This document shows, piece by piece, positions 1 to 9,344 of a DNA stretch of 64,000 nucleotides. The notes beneath the pieces were generated by a model, which saw nothing but the letters and a program-made list of their open reading frames with translations, was not told the origin of the DNA and did no database searches. The position numbers and the translations under genes were made by a program. The DNA is from Saprospiraceae bacterium (GTDB lineage: Bacteria > Bacteroidota > Bacteroidia > Chitinophagales > Saprospiraceae): assembly GCA_025055285.1 (NCBI GenBank), contig JANWXM010000003.1, forward strand, positions 122,568 through 186,567. The letters run 5' to 3'. Numbering within the stretch: the first letter of the stretch is position 1; every line of letters starts with the position of its first letter.

Positions 1-1353
1 GTTTGGTCGAACAAAGATACTACCGCTGCTATCGTTGCTCCAGCAGGCACCTATACGGTGACAGTGTCGGATGCGCTGGGTTGTACTTACGTCCTGCAGA
101 CGAAAATTGATCAGCCATCTTTACTTACAGGACAAGTCGTGGCTCAAGGGGTGCGTTGCTTCGGCGACAGCAATGGTCGCATTGAGCTATCAGCCCAAGG
201 CGGGACACCTCCCTATCGATTTGATCAGGGCGGTCAACCTGTGTCCTCGCCTATAACAGGCCTTTCTCCAGGCACTTATACTTTTACCTTGACCGATGCT
301 AAAGGATGTGTGGCTTCTTTGACAGCTCTTGTAAGCCAACCGGCTCCGCTAGGGATGAATTTCACAGTGACTGACGTGCGCTGCGCCGGCCAAAAAACGG
401 GTGCTGTTTTGGCCCAGCCTTCAGGAGGCACACCACCTTATGCATATGCGTGGTCGAATGGAGCCAACACCGTCTCAATACAAAGTCTCGCTGGAGGGAG
501 TTATACGCTAACACTGACCGATGGGGCTGGATGTACCTTTACGGCTACAGCCAAAGTGCGCGAACCAGAACCTTATACTCCTAACTTTGAGGTGGAGCGC
601 ACCCCTTGCGCCAATCGGGCGAACGGCATTTTGGTAGTATCGGGCTTTCCACAGGGTACGCGCTACAGGCTCAATCAGTTGCCCGACACCGATATTCCTC
701 GCTTTGTAGGCGTAGGAGGCGGCTCTTTGAAACTAACGGTTCTGGATACGGCTGGTTGTCGCTTTGATTACGACTTCAATATGCCGACTTTACCAGCCCA
801 ATTGGGCGAAGTATTGACAGATACAACCATCCGCCTAGGCGACAGTGCTTATCTGCGCGTCCAGCTCTCTCCACAAGCTGTTAATGCTGCTCCGGTGCGT
901 TTTCGCTGGGTCAATCCTAGCGATGTGTTGGCGGGCTGCGATACGTGTTTGGCTCTTTGGGTACAACCGCTGCGAACTACCCTTTACCTTGTTGAATTTA
1001 CCACTGAAAGCGGCTGTCGCTCAGAAAGTCGCGTTGTCGTGCGTGTAGTGCGCGATGGCGTATATGCGCCTAATGTCATTCATCCGGAGGCTTTGACGCT
1101 TGATAACCAGCGCTTTATGCTTTATGCGCGTACTGGCCTGGTGCGTTCTATTCGCCTAATGCGCGTTTTTGACCGATGGGGAGAGCTCCTCTTTGAGCAG
1201 CGCGCTTTTGCTCCTAATGATCCCGCCCTTGGTTGGGACGGCCACTATCGCGGCCAGCCGCTTAATCCCGGTGTATACATCTGGTACGCCGAAGTAGAGT
1301 ACCTCGATGGTGCCGTAGAGCTCCTCAAGGGCGACGTCCTTCTGGTTCGATAA
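1..1353 (+). CDS. SprB-repeat protein with gliding-motility (CHU_C-type) C-terminus, 5' end outside window
   Basis: The frame is open from base 1, so the gene starts upstream and only its last 450 residues are visible. It shows one partial and about three complete SprB-type repeats, each with a Cys about 4 residues before a Gly, then GGTPPY and a closing TYTxTVTDAxGC stretch. The last ~85 residues are a CHU_C/type B secretion domain (DRWGELLF, then GWDG, then a final VLLVR). Such proteins are large surface adhesins exported by the type IX system, often with a PorP/SprF partner. It is paralogous to the protein at 9345-13622. Oddity: where the family normally has an FSPNGDxxND motif before the domain, this copy reads APNVIHPEALTLDNQ. 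It ends with TAA. Family assignment is seen in sequence; the adhesin role is inferred. Confidence 0.88.
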   Translation, partial: VWSNKDTTAAIVAPAGTYTVTVSDALGCTYVLQTKIDQPSLLTGQVVAQGVRCFGDSNGRIELSAQGGTPPYRFDQGGQPVSSPITGLSPGTYTFTLTDAKGCVASLTALVSQPAPLGMNFTVTDVRCAGQKTGAVLAQPSGGTPPYAYAWSNGANTVSIQSLAGGSYTLTLTDGAGCTFTATAKVREPEPYTPNFEVERTPCANRANGILVVSGFPQGTRYRLNQLPDTDIPRFVGVGGGSLKLTVLDTAGCRFDYDFNMPTLPAQLGEVLTDTTIRLGDSAYLRVQLSPQAVNAAPVRFRWVNPSDVLAGCDTCLALWVQPLRTTLYLVEFTTESGCRSESRVVVRVVRDGVYAPNVIHPEALTLDNQRFMLYARTGLVRSIRLMRVFDRWGELLFEQRAFAPNDPALGWDGHYRGQPLNPGVYIWYAEVEYLDGAVELLKGDVLLVR

Positions 1354-1899
1354 GTTTCCGCCGCAGAACGAATAAGTGCCTGGTCATCTAGCACTTTGTA
1401 TAAAGTTAAGGATTAATGCTTTGATTGTTTCAACCAACGAGCCATGAAGGGCAAGGCTACGCATTTGGCGAACGAAAGCAATACCTTGAGCTGCTGAAAA
1501 CTAATTTTAGTCGACGATTTATGGACGCACAGGTTTATTGAGGTTTTTCGTTGTGAAAAAGTGTTGGTTTGTATTTCTAGTTGTCTGATTTCTATGCAAA
1601 AACGTGAAAGCAAATAACTAATTCTGAGACTTGGTACATGAAAAACACAGGCCAGAGCGCTGATACTGACGGATAGGCAGAAATATCTTTTTTGGAGCTA
1701 CTGATTTTCGAGGTGTCTTGTCGTGAGGACTTTTCTTGAGGAGGGTCGAATTATTTCACAGGTTCAGCAAGTGCGTTCCAACCACTAGGCATTTGAAGTT
1801 CACACCGATTTAACGCAAATCTACTTACAGGTTCGCTCTATCTTCGCCCCATCGAAGTATCGCATTTATGCGGTGTTTTTTCCTCATTTTTTTGCAATT
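1354..1899. other. Intergenic, no gene seen
   Basis: About 545 bases of AT-rich sequence between the SprB-repeat gene and the PhoD-like gene. The short open frames in it have no recognisable composition or motifs. A weak 4-base stem (GTGC/GCAC, around 1376-1395) follows the upstream stop and is too short to call a terminator. No tRNA signature seen. Confidence 0.5.
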
Positions 1900-3261
1900 A
1901 TGATGCGTTGGATTGCTTGCTCCTGTTTTTCATTTATCGCTATTTTGGTAGAACCATTCTTTTTTTGTTCGCTTTTTGCCCAGCACCCTTTGTTGCAAGC
2001 TGGACCAATGTTAGGGTATGTAGACATGAAAGAGGTGCTTCTTTGGGTGCAGACGAAACAGGAGGCTCAAGTTTACTTTGAATATTGGGACAAGGAGAAC
2101 CCTTCACAGCGGTATGCAACTGAGTCGGTCACTACCCACAAGCGGTTGGGTTTTACGGCCAAATGCATAGCCGATCGCGTAGAGCCAGGCCGTTCGTATG
2201 CTTATCAGCTTTACATCAATCGGGAGGCCGTAACGCTACCTTATCCGACGGAGTTCAAGACCCAACCCTTGTGGCGCTGGCGGACAGATCCTCCGGCCTT
2301 TACCGTAGCTGCAGGTAGCTGTTCATACATTAACGAAGAGCGCTACGACCGCCCTGGACGCCCTTACGGAAGCAACTACCGCATATTCAATGCCATAGCT
2401 GCTCAAAAGCCTGATCTTATGATCTGGCTAGGAGACAATATGTATTTGCGCGAGCCAGATTGGTATACGCGTACAGGTTTTCTGCATCGTTTCACGCATG
2501 ACCGTTCCTTGCCCGACCTGCAACCCCTGTTGGCTGCGACTCACCACTACGCCATCTGGGATGACCACGACTATGGCCCTAACGATAGTGACGGCACTTG
2601 GATCAACAAAGACCTCGCTTGGGAGGTCTTCCAGGCCTTTTGGGGCAACCCGACTTTTGGCTTGCCAGGCCAAAAAGGTTGTACCACCCAGTTTCAGTAT
2701 ATTGATGTGGATTTTTTCTTACTCGATAATCGATACTTTCGCACGCCTAACAATTGCAAAACATGCCCTTGTACGATTTTGGGTAAAGAGCAAATGGACT
2801 GGCTTCGAGGCGCATTGGCCGCTAGTTTAGCGCCTTATAAGGTGATAGCAATGGGTGGTCAATTTTTAAATACGCATGCCGACTACGAAACGTACATCCA
2901 TCTTTGCCCGGCCGAGCGCGATAGCTTGCTCGCCTTTATTGAGCGAGAGAACATTCGCGGCGTCATTTTCCTTACCGGCGACCGCCACCACGGCGAATTA
3001 AGCGCTTACAAAAACGCGCGCGGGAATTGGATTTACGAACTCACTACCTCGCCGCTCACTTCTGGTGTGCACACGGGTGCTGCTCGCGAGGTCAATCGCC
3101 ATCGAGTAGAAGGGTCGCTGGTAACGGAACACAACTTTGCTTTGCTGCGTTTTAGCGGGCCGCGCACCCAGCGCCAGGTGGAAATAGCCCTCCTAAATAG
3201 CGAGGGTAATATCTTGTGGAAAAAAACCATTCTCCCAAACGGTGAATTGGTTAAAGAATGA
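1900..3261 (+). CDS. PhoD-like alkaline phosphatase / phosphodiesterase (secreted)
   Basis: A 453-residue metallophosphoesterase of the PhoD family, which hydrolyses phosphate esters outside the cytoplasm using a binuclear metal centre. Visible motifs in order: GDNMY (about residue 177), WDDHDYGPND (about 220-230) and LTGDRHHGEL (about 358-367), all metal-binding blocks of the family. An N-terminal signal peptide (MMRWIACSC..., hydrophobic core, cleavage after FAQ) favours the ATG at 1900 or the adjacent ATG at 1903 over the upstream GTG at 1873. An N-terminal Ig-like domain typical of PhoD precedes the catalytic part. No type IX tail is seen. gpsA follows 27 bases downstream on the same strand but has its own promoter-like box. 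Confidence 0.9.
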   Translation: MMRWIACSCFSFIAILVEPFFFCSLFAQHPLLQAGPMLGYVDMKEVLLWVQTKQEAQVYFEYWDKENPSQRYATESVTTHKRLGFTAKCIADRVEPGRSYAYQLYINREAVTLPYPTEFKTQPLWRWRTDPPAFTVAAGSCSYINEERYDRPGRPYGSNYRIFNAIAAQKPDLMIWLGDNMYLREPDWYTRTGFLHRFTHDRSLPDLQPLLAATHHYAIWDDHDYGPNDSDGTWINKDLAWEVFQAFWGNPTFGLPGQKGCTTQFQYIDVDFFLLDNRYFRTPNNCKTCPCTILGKEQMDWLRGALAASLAPYKVIAMGGQFLNTHADYETYIHLCPAERDSLLAFIERENIRGVIFLTGDRHHGELSAYKNARGNWIYELTTSPLTSGVHTGAAREVNRHRVEGSLVTEHNFALLRFSGPRTQRQVEIALLNSEGNILWKKTILPNGELVKE

Positions 3262-3274
3262 GGGTATGCCTCAT

Positions 3275-3283
3275 TAACTTTTG
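3275..3283 (+). promoter_or_regulatory. Candidate -7 box upstream of gpsA
   Basis: TAACTTTTG resembles the Bacteroidota -7 consensus TAnnTTTG with one extra base, and ends 5 bases before the gpsA ATG at 3289. No convincing TTG -33 element is seen. If real, the transcript would have almost no leader. Confidence 0.35.
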
Positions 3284-3288
3284 AGTAC

Positions 3289-4371
3289 ATGGACAGCGAT
3301 ACTCGACCTGTTGGTGTCATCGGTGCTGGCTCTTTTGGTATTGCTATTGCTAATGTGTTAGCTTGCAACCACCAAGTACTTCTCTACAGCCGCAAGGCAG
3401 ATAAGGTGGAGCAAATCAACAAAGCACATCAGTGCGATGAAGTGTTTGTCAATCCTCGCGTGCAAGCCACTGATGACGTAGAAGAAATTACGTCCAGATG
3501 TCGACTACTTTTTCCTCTTGTACCTTCTGACAATTTCCGCCAAATGATGCGCGTATTTGGGCCCTATCTAAAGCCCTATCACTTCCTTATTCACGGCACG
3601 AAAGGCTTCGACTTGGTACCTCCCTTCTGTGAAGATAGGCTTGAAGTAGAGGGCTTTGTGCTTTCTCGCGAGTATATGCGCACAATGAGCGAAGTGATTC
3701 TTGAGGAGAGTTGTGTGTTGCGCGTTGGCTATTTGGCTGGCCCTAGCCTGGCTCGAGAAATTTTGGAGGGAAAACCCTCTGCTGCTGTAATTGCCAGCCA
3801 TTTTCAGGAGGTCATTCAGGCTGGGCAGGTAGCGTTATCCTCCAAAAATTATCGCGCTTTTGGTTCCTTCGATCTGTTGGGTGCTGAACTGGCGGGCGCC
3901 TTCAAGAATATTATCGCTCTTGGCGCTGGCCTTTTAGACGGCCATGGCTTAGGGCGAAACCTCCATGGCATTTTTATCTCTCGAGGGCTGCGCGAAATGC
4001 TCTACCTTGGCAGCATGTTGGGAGCCTCTAACCGAGCTTTTCTCGGAATCGCGGGCATAGGCGATATGGTCACCACCTCGACAAGCCCTCATAGTCGGAA
4101 CTATCAGTCTGGAGTACAGCTGGCCAAAGGAAAAACAGTCGAGCAAATTCGCAGCGATAACACTTTCCTTGCTGAAGGTATTCGTACCCTGCGCATTGTT
4201 CGACAGCTCATAAGACAAAACAACCTCGACTCTCCCATAATGGATATTTTATACAAGGTGGTCTTCGAACAATATCCTATTGAACATGCCGTAGATGAGT
4301 TGATGTCTTTATCCTACGATGAAGACTTGGACTTTTTAGAAATGACAACTAGGCCGAAATACCGCTCTTAG
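3289..4371 (+). CDS. gpsA: Glycerol-3-phosphate dehydrogenase [NAD(P)+]
   Basis: Reduces dihydroxyacetone phosphate to sn-glycerol-3-phosphate for phospholipid synthesis; cytoplasmic. The N-terminal Rossmann motif GAGSFG (residues 8-13), the HGTKGF block (about 103-108), the AGPSLA block (about 150) and the catalytic-lysine region GAFKNIIALG (about 203-212) are all present. At 360 residues it is about 20 longer than the E. coli enzyme, with the extra length in the segment between HGTKG and AGPS. The ATG at 3289 fits the expected N-terminus. Confidence 0.95.
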   Translation: MDSDTRPVGVIGAGSFGIAIANVLACNHQVLLYSRKADKVEQINKAHQCDEVFVNPRVQATDDVEEITSRCRLLFPLVPSDNFRQMMRVFGPYLKPYHFLIHGTKGFDLVPPFCEDRLEVEGFVLSREYMRTMSEVILEESCVLRVGYLAGPSLAREILEGKPSAAVIASHFQEVIQAGQVALSSKNYRAFGSFDLLGAELAGAFKNIIALGAGLLDGHGLGRNLHGIFISRGLREMLYLGSMLGASNRAFLGIAGIGDMVTTSTSPHSRNYQSGVQLAKGKTVEQIRSDNTFLAEGIRTLRIVRQLIRQNNLDSPIMDILYKVVFEQYPIEHAVDELMSLSYDEDLDFLEMTTRPKYRS

Positions 4372-4647
4372 AAGGCAGCACATGCTTTAGATAGCCATCG
4401 GGAACATCGCTTCTTCACGGGGCGAAAACGCTCTCTTGTTGCTGGTATTCTATAGATCAAAGTATCTCAATACTTGAATGAAAAGACCTTGCCCTCACCA
4501 TATGGAACGAGCCCTGAGAAGCGTTCCCTGCACTGAACTGGATAAAAACTTTTGCCTCATAGGAAACGATACTTCATCTTATCGCTTACATTTGCAGCTA
4601 ACTCAAATCTTTTTGACCAAGTACATATTGGAAATAAGTACTTAATC
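4372..4647. other. Intergenic before porP/sprF
   Basis: 276 bases with no gene seen. It contains the candidate -7 element for the porP/sprF-porE unit (4587-4594). No terminator hairpin is evident after gpsA. Confidence 0.45.
4587..4594 (+). promoter_or_regulatory. Candidate -7 box (TACATTTG) for porP/sprF
   Basis: TACATTTG matches the Bacteroidota -7 consensus TAnnTTTG exactly and lies 53 bases before the ATG at 4648. No TTG is found at the usual 19-21 base spacing, so support comes from the -7 box alone. Confidence 0.4.
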
Positions 4648-5706
4648 ATGCGCCTGTCTCAATGCATCTGGCTAGTTGGTGTACTTGCGTTTAGCCCTCA
4701 AATGCATGGGCAAGATATTCACTTCACGCAGTACAATATGTCACCTATGACGCTAAATCCCGCAAACGTAGGCCGATTTGAAGGTACCATTCGGGTTGGA
4801 GGCATTTACCGCAATCAGTGGTCGAGCATTATTAATAATCCTTACAGCACGCCCTCCGCATGGGTAGATGCACCCATCATTCGCGGGCTTCGCCCAAAAG
4901 ATTGGATAGGTGTGGGTTTGCTCCTCTATCAAGATCGCGCGGGGGCTGCAGGACTGACGCATGGCGCTTTCAAGTTCGGCGCCACTTATCATCTCGCATT
5001 TGGCAAGAAAGGCAACACTGTGCTTTCTGTAGGAGGGCATTATGGCGGTGAACAGCGGCGCATCGACATCAACCGCCTCCAATTTAGCGATGGTTTCAAT
5101 AAGCAAGGCGAATACGTCCCAGCCTTGAGCATGGACAACGGTCGCGTTCTGGGAAGCGCCAACTATCGGGATATTGATCTTGGAGTTGTTTTCTTCTCCA
5201 AAATCAATAAAACCATGGATTTGCACTTGGGTTTCTCGGTTTATCACCTTACGGAACCCAATTACAGCTTGATTGGCAGCGGTCCTGGCTCAGGTCCTAC
5301 ACCTGGCCCGCAGCAGGGCTTTGCGCGTTTGCCGCGCCGGTACGTAACCCACGGTCAGTTTAACGTCGAGTGGGGTAAGCGATTTACCCTTAGCCCCTCC
5401 TTCCTCTTTCAAACCATGGAGAAAAATGATGAAATCATCGTCCAAACGATGGCCGGTTACTTGTTCAATCCAGAGAAAGATGTCACCTTGCGCGCGGGCG
5501 TAGGTTATCGCCTCAGCGATGCCATTCACGTTATGGTCGGTGCAAGGGTCAAAGATCTCACGATTGGTGCAGCGTATGATATCAATATCTCTGACCTGAC
5601 CATTGTTAGTAATTATCGCGGTGGCTTTGAAATTGCTGCCAACTACATTATAAAAATTTATAAACCTACAGTAATTAAAACCAAAGTGCTTTGCCCGCGC
5701 TTCTAG
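4648..5706 (+). CDS. Type IX secretion outer-membrane protein of the PorP/SprF family
   Basis: A 352-residue beta-barrel protein. PorP/SprF proteins anchor or receive type IX cargo at the outer membrane; SprF of Flavobacterium johnsoniae is needed specifically for SprB, which has a CHU_C-type tail. The N-terminus MRLSQCIWLVGVLAF...HGQ is a signal peptide, followed by the family hallmark DIHFTQYNMSPMTLNPA with the GxxRxQW block (YRNQW) shortly after. The ATG at 4648 is chosen over an upstream TTG at 4552 because it gives the signal peptide directly. The porE-like gene begins 49 bases downstream, probably in one operon. Two CHU_C-tail proteins lie on either side of this pair. Confidence 0.92.
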   Translation: MRLSQCIWLVGVLAFSPQMHGQDIHFTQYNMSPMTLNPANVGRFEGTIRVGGIYRNQWSSIINNPYSTPSAWVDAPIIRGLRPKDWIGVGLLLYQDRAGAAGLTHGAFKFGATYHLAFGKKGNTVLSVGGHYGGEQRRIDINRLQFSDGFNKQGEYVPALSMDNGRVLGSANYRDIDLGVVFFSKINKTMDLHLGFSVYHLTEPNYSLIGSGPGSGPTPGPQQGFARLPRRYVTHGQFNVEWGKRFTLSPSFLFQTMEKNDEIIVQTMAGYLFNPEKDVTLRAGVGYRLSDAIHVMVGARVKDLTIGAAYDINISDLTIVSNYRGGFEIAANYIIKIYKPTVIKTKVLCPRF

Positions 5707-5755
5707 TTCGCCAAAAGACGCATTCTTCCAGATCGCTAAAAAAGAGATATCTACC

Positions 5756-7786
5756 ATGCTTAGATATGGCATTTCTCTCTGCCTTTTATTCTTGTCACTA
5801 CAGTTGATTGCCCAACCTTTAAATCGCTCGACGCCTGACGCCATGCTTAAGGCCGCCAAACAGGCTCAAGAAGAAGGCAATCCTTACGCTGCTGTAGAAT
5901 TTTACGAAAAAACCTATCAGGAGACCAAGGATCCCGCGCTTAACCCGCTGATTGCGCGCTTATACTTTGAGTTGCGCGATTATCAGCGTGCCGAGCGCCT
6001 TCTCAGTCGGATTGTCTTGCGCGACCGGCGCAATATGTATCCCGAATTAAAATTTCTTTACGGCCTCACCCTTAAATATAACGGCAAATATGCCGATGCA
6101 GAGGAAATCTTCAACCAAGTCATTTCTGATAATTTAGACTCGGCTCTAGTCGCGCGAAGCAAGCTCGAGATCGCCGGCTGTGCCTTGGGCCGAAAGGCAA
6201 AGCAGCCAGAGACCCTTAAAGTCATTAATGTCGGCAAAAAGATCAACAGCCCTCAAACAGAGGCTTCACCTTGGTATAGCAACGGCGAATTGTACTTCGC
6301 CTCGATGGCAGCAAGCGAAGTCATCGTCCTCGATGGAAAGGAGGGCGACTGGTACACCAAGATCTACATGACGAAACCTCCTACCCAGCCGAGTGTAGAG
6401 TATCCGGAGGCCAAAGCGCTGAATACCCGCATTAATCGCGAAGGCTGGCATCAAGGTAACGTTAGCATTAGCCCTGATGGCAAGACCATGTACTTTACCC
6501 GCCAGCAGATGCAAGGCAACTATATCAGTACGAGTAAGATTTACTATGCGCTCAAGGGAGAAGATGGCTGGGGCGCTGCCAATGAGGTAGCAGGCGTAAA
6601 TGGCGATTACATTGCCAAACACCCATGCGAGGGAGAGCTCTACGGCGAAAAAGTGCTCTTCTTTGCGGCCGATATGCCTGGAGGGCGAGGTGGCTTCGAC
6701 CTCTATTACGCGCCGAAAAAACGCGACGGCGTGTTCGGTTTGCCTGTTAATCTTGGCCCTGTGATCAATACGCCTGGCGATGAGGTATCGCCTTTCTATC
6801 AAGACGGCAAACTGTATTTCAGCAGCAATGGACATCCCTCCCTGGGCGGATTGGATGTCTTCGTTAGCGAATGGGATGGTTCGCGGTGGAGCCCCCCTCA
6901 GCCCTTGCCGGCCGGAATTAACACCAGCCTGGACGACCTTCACTATATGCGCCTACCTGATGGCTACTCGGGCTACTTAGTCAGCAATCGACCAGGTATC
7001 AATAACCTCAAAAGCAAAACGTGCTGCGATGACATTTATTTTTGGGAAATGGAACGCATAAAGGTGGATCTCTTGGCCACTACCTTCCGCTTGCGCAAAA
7101 AAGACGAAAAAACCAATCCACCGCTCGAGGGTTGCACCGTGCAGGTCATTGATATGACAGAAAACTCCCCTCTCAACGTGGACGCCAAAACCAATCCGGC
7201 GGGAAATGATTTCTCCTTCACGCTGCTGCCCGACCGCTCCTATCTTGTAATTGCCGACCGCGACGGTTTCCTCCCCGATACTGTGCGGTTTAACACTATA
7301 GGTATAAAAAAGAGCACTAAAATTGAAAAGAAACTGACGCTTCGCACCAAGCAGCCGCCTAAGCCGCGCATCGTGCGTCGCGACGAACCAATCCGCTTAA
7401 ACAACATCTACTACGATTTCGATAAGGCCGATATCTTGCCGGATGCGGAAAAAGATCTCCAGTTCTTGGTCGATTTAATGAATAAATACCCTGACATGAA
7501 GATTGAGTTATCTTCACATACCGATGCTCAGGGTAGCGATGAGTACAACGAGCGTCTCTCGCAGCGCCGCGCCGAGAGTGCCAAAAATTGGATGGTCGCT
7601 CGTGGAATTGCACCTGAACGCATTGTCGCTGTGGGCTATGGCGAGCGTTTTATTCTCAATCATTGCAAGAACAACGTTAAGTGCACCGATGAAGAACACC
7701 GGTTTAATCGCCGGACGGAGTTCAAAATCATCGCTGGGCCAACGAGCATTACCATCGAAGAGGAGGTAAAAGAAGAGGGTCAATAA
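5756..7786 (+). CDS. PorE-like OmpA-family protein (TPR, PD40 propeller, regulatory domain, OmpA domain)
   Basis: 676 residues with a signal peptide (cleaved near LIAQ). Domain order: TPR-like helices (about 25-130), a WD40/PD40-type propeller with repeated SPDGKTMYF / SPFYQDGKLYFSS blades (about 160-420), a carboxypeptidase-regulatory-like beta domain (about 440-530) and a C-terminal OmpA peptidoglycan-binding domain (NNIYYDFDKADILPDA, SHTDAQGSDEYN..LSQRRA). Order and length match PorE of Porphyromonas gingivalis (PG1058), a periplasmic type IX component that links the machinery to peptidoglycan. Unlike PorE, no lipobox Cys is visible. Adjacent to porP/sprF, with which it is probably cotranscribed. 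A general SprF-associated OmpA protein is the alternative. Confidence 0.85.
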   Translation: MLRYGISLCLLFLSLQLIAQPLNRSTPDAMLKAAKQAQEEGNPYAAVEFYEKTYQETKDPALNPLIARLYFELRDYQRAERLLSRIVLRDRRNMYPELKFLYGLTLKYNGKYADAEEIFNQVISDNLDSALVARSKLEIAGCALGRKAKQPETLKVINVGKKINSPQTEASPWYSNGELYFASMAASEVIVLDGKEGDWYTKIYMTKPPTQPSVEYPEAKALNTRINREGWHQGNVSISPDGKTMYFTRQQMQGNYISTSKIYYALKGEDGWGAANEVAGVNGDYIAKHPCEGELYGEKVLFFAADMPGGRGGFDLYYAPKKRDGVFGLPVNLGPVINTPGDEVSPFYQDGKLYFSSNGHPSLGGLDVFVSEWDGSRWSPPQPLPAGINTSLDDLHYMRLPDGYSGYLVSNRPGINNLKSKTCCDDIYFWEMERIKVDLLATTFRLRKKDEKTNPPLEGCTVQVIDMTENSPLNVDAKTNPAGNDFSFTLLPDRSYLVIADRDGFLPDTVRFNTIGIKKSTKIEKKLTLRTKQPPKPRIVRRDEPIRLNNIYYDFDKADILPDAEKDLQFLVDLMNKYPDMKIELSSHTDAQGSDEYNERLSQRRAESAKNWMVARGIAPERIVAVGYGERFILNHCKNNVKCTDEEHRFNRRTEFKIIAGPTSITIEEEVKEEGQ

Positions 7787-7864
7787 AAGAGTCTCTGCCC
7801 TACGGCAAGAAGTCTCTACCGCGGCGAGGGCACGCGCAAGTCCTTCCCGGTGGTAAATGAGCAC

Positions 7865-9154
7865 TCATAACAGACCTAAAAATGGCTCTTCGAGTATTGC
7901 TTTGAGTTGTTGTAAGAAGCGCGCAGCATCGGCACCGTTGATCACGCGATGATCCCAACCGATTGTCATGGGCAGCAGGAGGCGCGGTTCGAAGGTATTG
8001 CCATTCCACACAGGTTCGTAGCGAGCGGCCGTGACACTGAGAATGGCTACTTCGGGCCAATTTACGATAGAATGCATGTTTGTACCTCCAATGCCTCCGA
8101 TATTCGAGATACTGAACGTGCCGCCCTCTAAGTCCTCAAGTTTGTTTTTGCCCTCGCGCGTGCGAGCACTTATTTCGGTTAATTCTACGGCAATTTCAGT
8201 AAGGCTCTTCTGGTCGGCATGCTTAATGACGGGCACGAGCAGACCGCGCGGTGTGTCTACAGCCACACCGATGTTGTAAAATTTTTTGTAAATGATCTCT
8301 CGTTTCTCTGGGTCGTAGCTGGCATTAAATTGGGGCATTTTGCGCAGCACAGTGGCCACAACTTTTACCAAGATAGCTGTAGTAGTGAGATTTCCACCGG
8401 CTGCTTTGACCTGTTCTTTGTATTGTAGGCGCAGTTGTTCTAGTCGAGTGATGTCGGCCTTTTCTGAAATCCAGGCATGCGGTATGGCATTAAAGGCGTA
8501 TACCATGTTATCGGCTGTGATGACGCCGATGCGGCTTTGAGGTTGGCGTTCGATGGGACCGAACTTCTCAAAATTAGGTAGCGGACGGTGCGTTGGAGCG
8601 GTGGCTGGGGCTGCGAGAAGGGCACCACCCGCAGTTTCCATCTTTCGCTTGACGTAGTCGAGTACATCCTTGTAGGAAATGCGGTCGCTGCCGGGAGCCG
8701 GCGTAATTTCTGATAGTTCAATACCAAATTCCTTAGCGCGCTTGCGGGCCAACGGACTTGCGCGCCAATGACCCTGAGAGGGCGCTTGAACGGTCGGCTT
8801 GTGGGTTTCTACCTCGCGGGTCTCAATTTTGCTAACGAGACTAACCTCTTCACCCTTAGTTGGAGGTTCTTGTGCGGATACCTCAGTCGCGGGTGTTGCG
8901 ACTGCAGTTGAAGCACCGTTGGTCAACTGAATGCGTAGAATAGGAGTGCCCTCTGTAACATCGTCCCCTACTTTCACTAAGACTTCCTCAACGATTCCGT
9001 CAACATCTACTGGCATTTCCGCATCTACTTTGTCGGTGCCTACCACAAGGACAATTTGCTCCTTAGTCACTAAATCGCCCGGCCTAACGCGAATTTCAGT
9101 GACTTTTCCTACGACGCCATCGCCTAGCGAAGGTAGCTTGTATTCGTATGCCAT
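7865..9154 (-). CDS. Dihydrolipoamide acyltransferase (E2) of a 2-oxo-acid dehydrogenase complex
   Basis: 429 residues. E2 carries the lipoyl arm and transfers acyl groups to CoA. One N-terminal lipoyl domain with the lipoylated lysine in GTDKVDAEMP (K42), an Ala/Pro/Thr-rich linker, a peripheral subunit-binding domain (SPLARKRAKEFGI, about 150-190) and a catalytic CAT-like domain ending DHRVINGADAARF (catalytic His about 402). The usual Asp four residues after that His is Asn here; some pyruvate-type E2 proteins are known with Asn. The ATG at 9154 starts exactly at the lipoyl domain, so longer readings upstream are rejected. The probable E1 partner is the fused gene at 43721-45850. Pyruvate versus branched-chain specificity cannot be decided. 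Confidence 0.93.
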   Translation of the reverse strand: MAYEYKLPSLGDGVVGKVTEIRVRPGDLVTKEQIVLVVGTDKVDAEMPVDVDGIVEEVLVKVGDDVTEGTPILRIQLTNGASTAVATPATEVSAQEPPTKGEEVSLVSKIETREVETHKPTVQAPSQGHWRASPLARKRAKEFGIELSEITPAPGSDRISYKDVLDYVKRKMETAGGALLAAPATAPTHRPLPNFEKFGPIERQPQSRIGVITADNMVYAFNAIPHAWISEKADITRLEQLRLQYKEQVKAAGGNLTTTAILVKVVATVLRKMPQFNASYDPEKREIIYKKFYNIGVAVDTPRGLLVPVIKHADQKSLTEIAVELTEISARTREGKNKLEDLEGGTFSISNIGGIGGTNMHSIVNWPEVAILSVTAARYEPVWNGNTFEPRLLLPMTIGWDHRVINGADAARFLQQLKAILEEPFLGLL

Positions 9155-9344
9155 GCAGCGTTTGTTTATTAGGGTGCAAAGATGCGGTGCAGCGCGATAG
9201 TTTACTAAAGCAGTTAGGAGTTTTGATGAACAACAAAGGGTGGAAATTCGATATTTGCAGTAGCCGTTCTTCTTTTTCAAGGTGTACTGGTTTTGCTCAC
9301 CGCCTTCCAACGCCTTGTTTTTTCCATCCCAATTCCGCTTTGTC

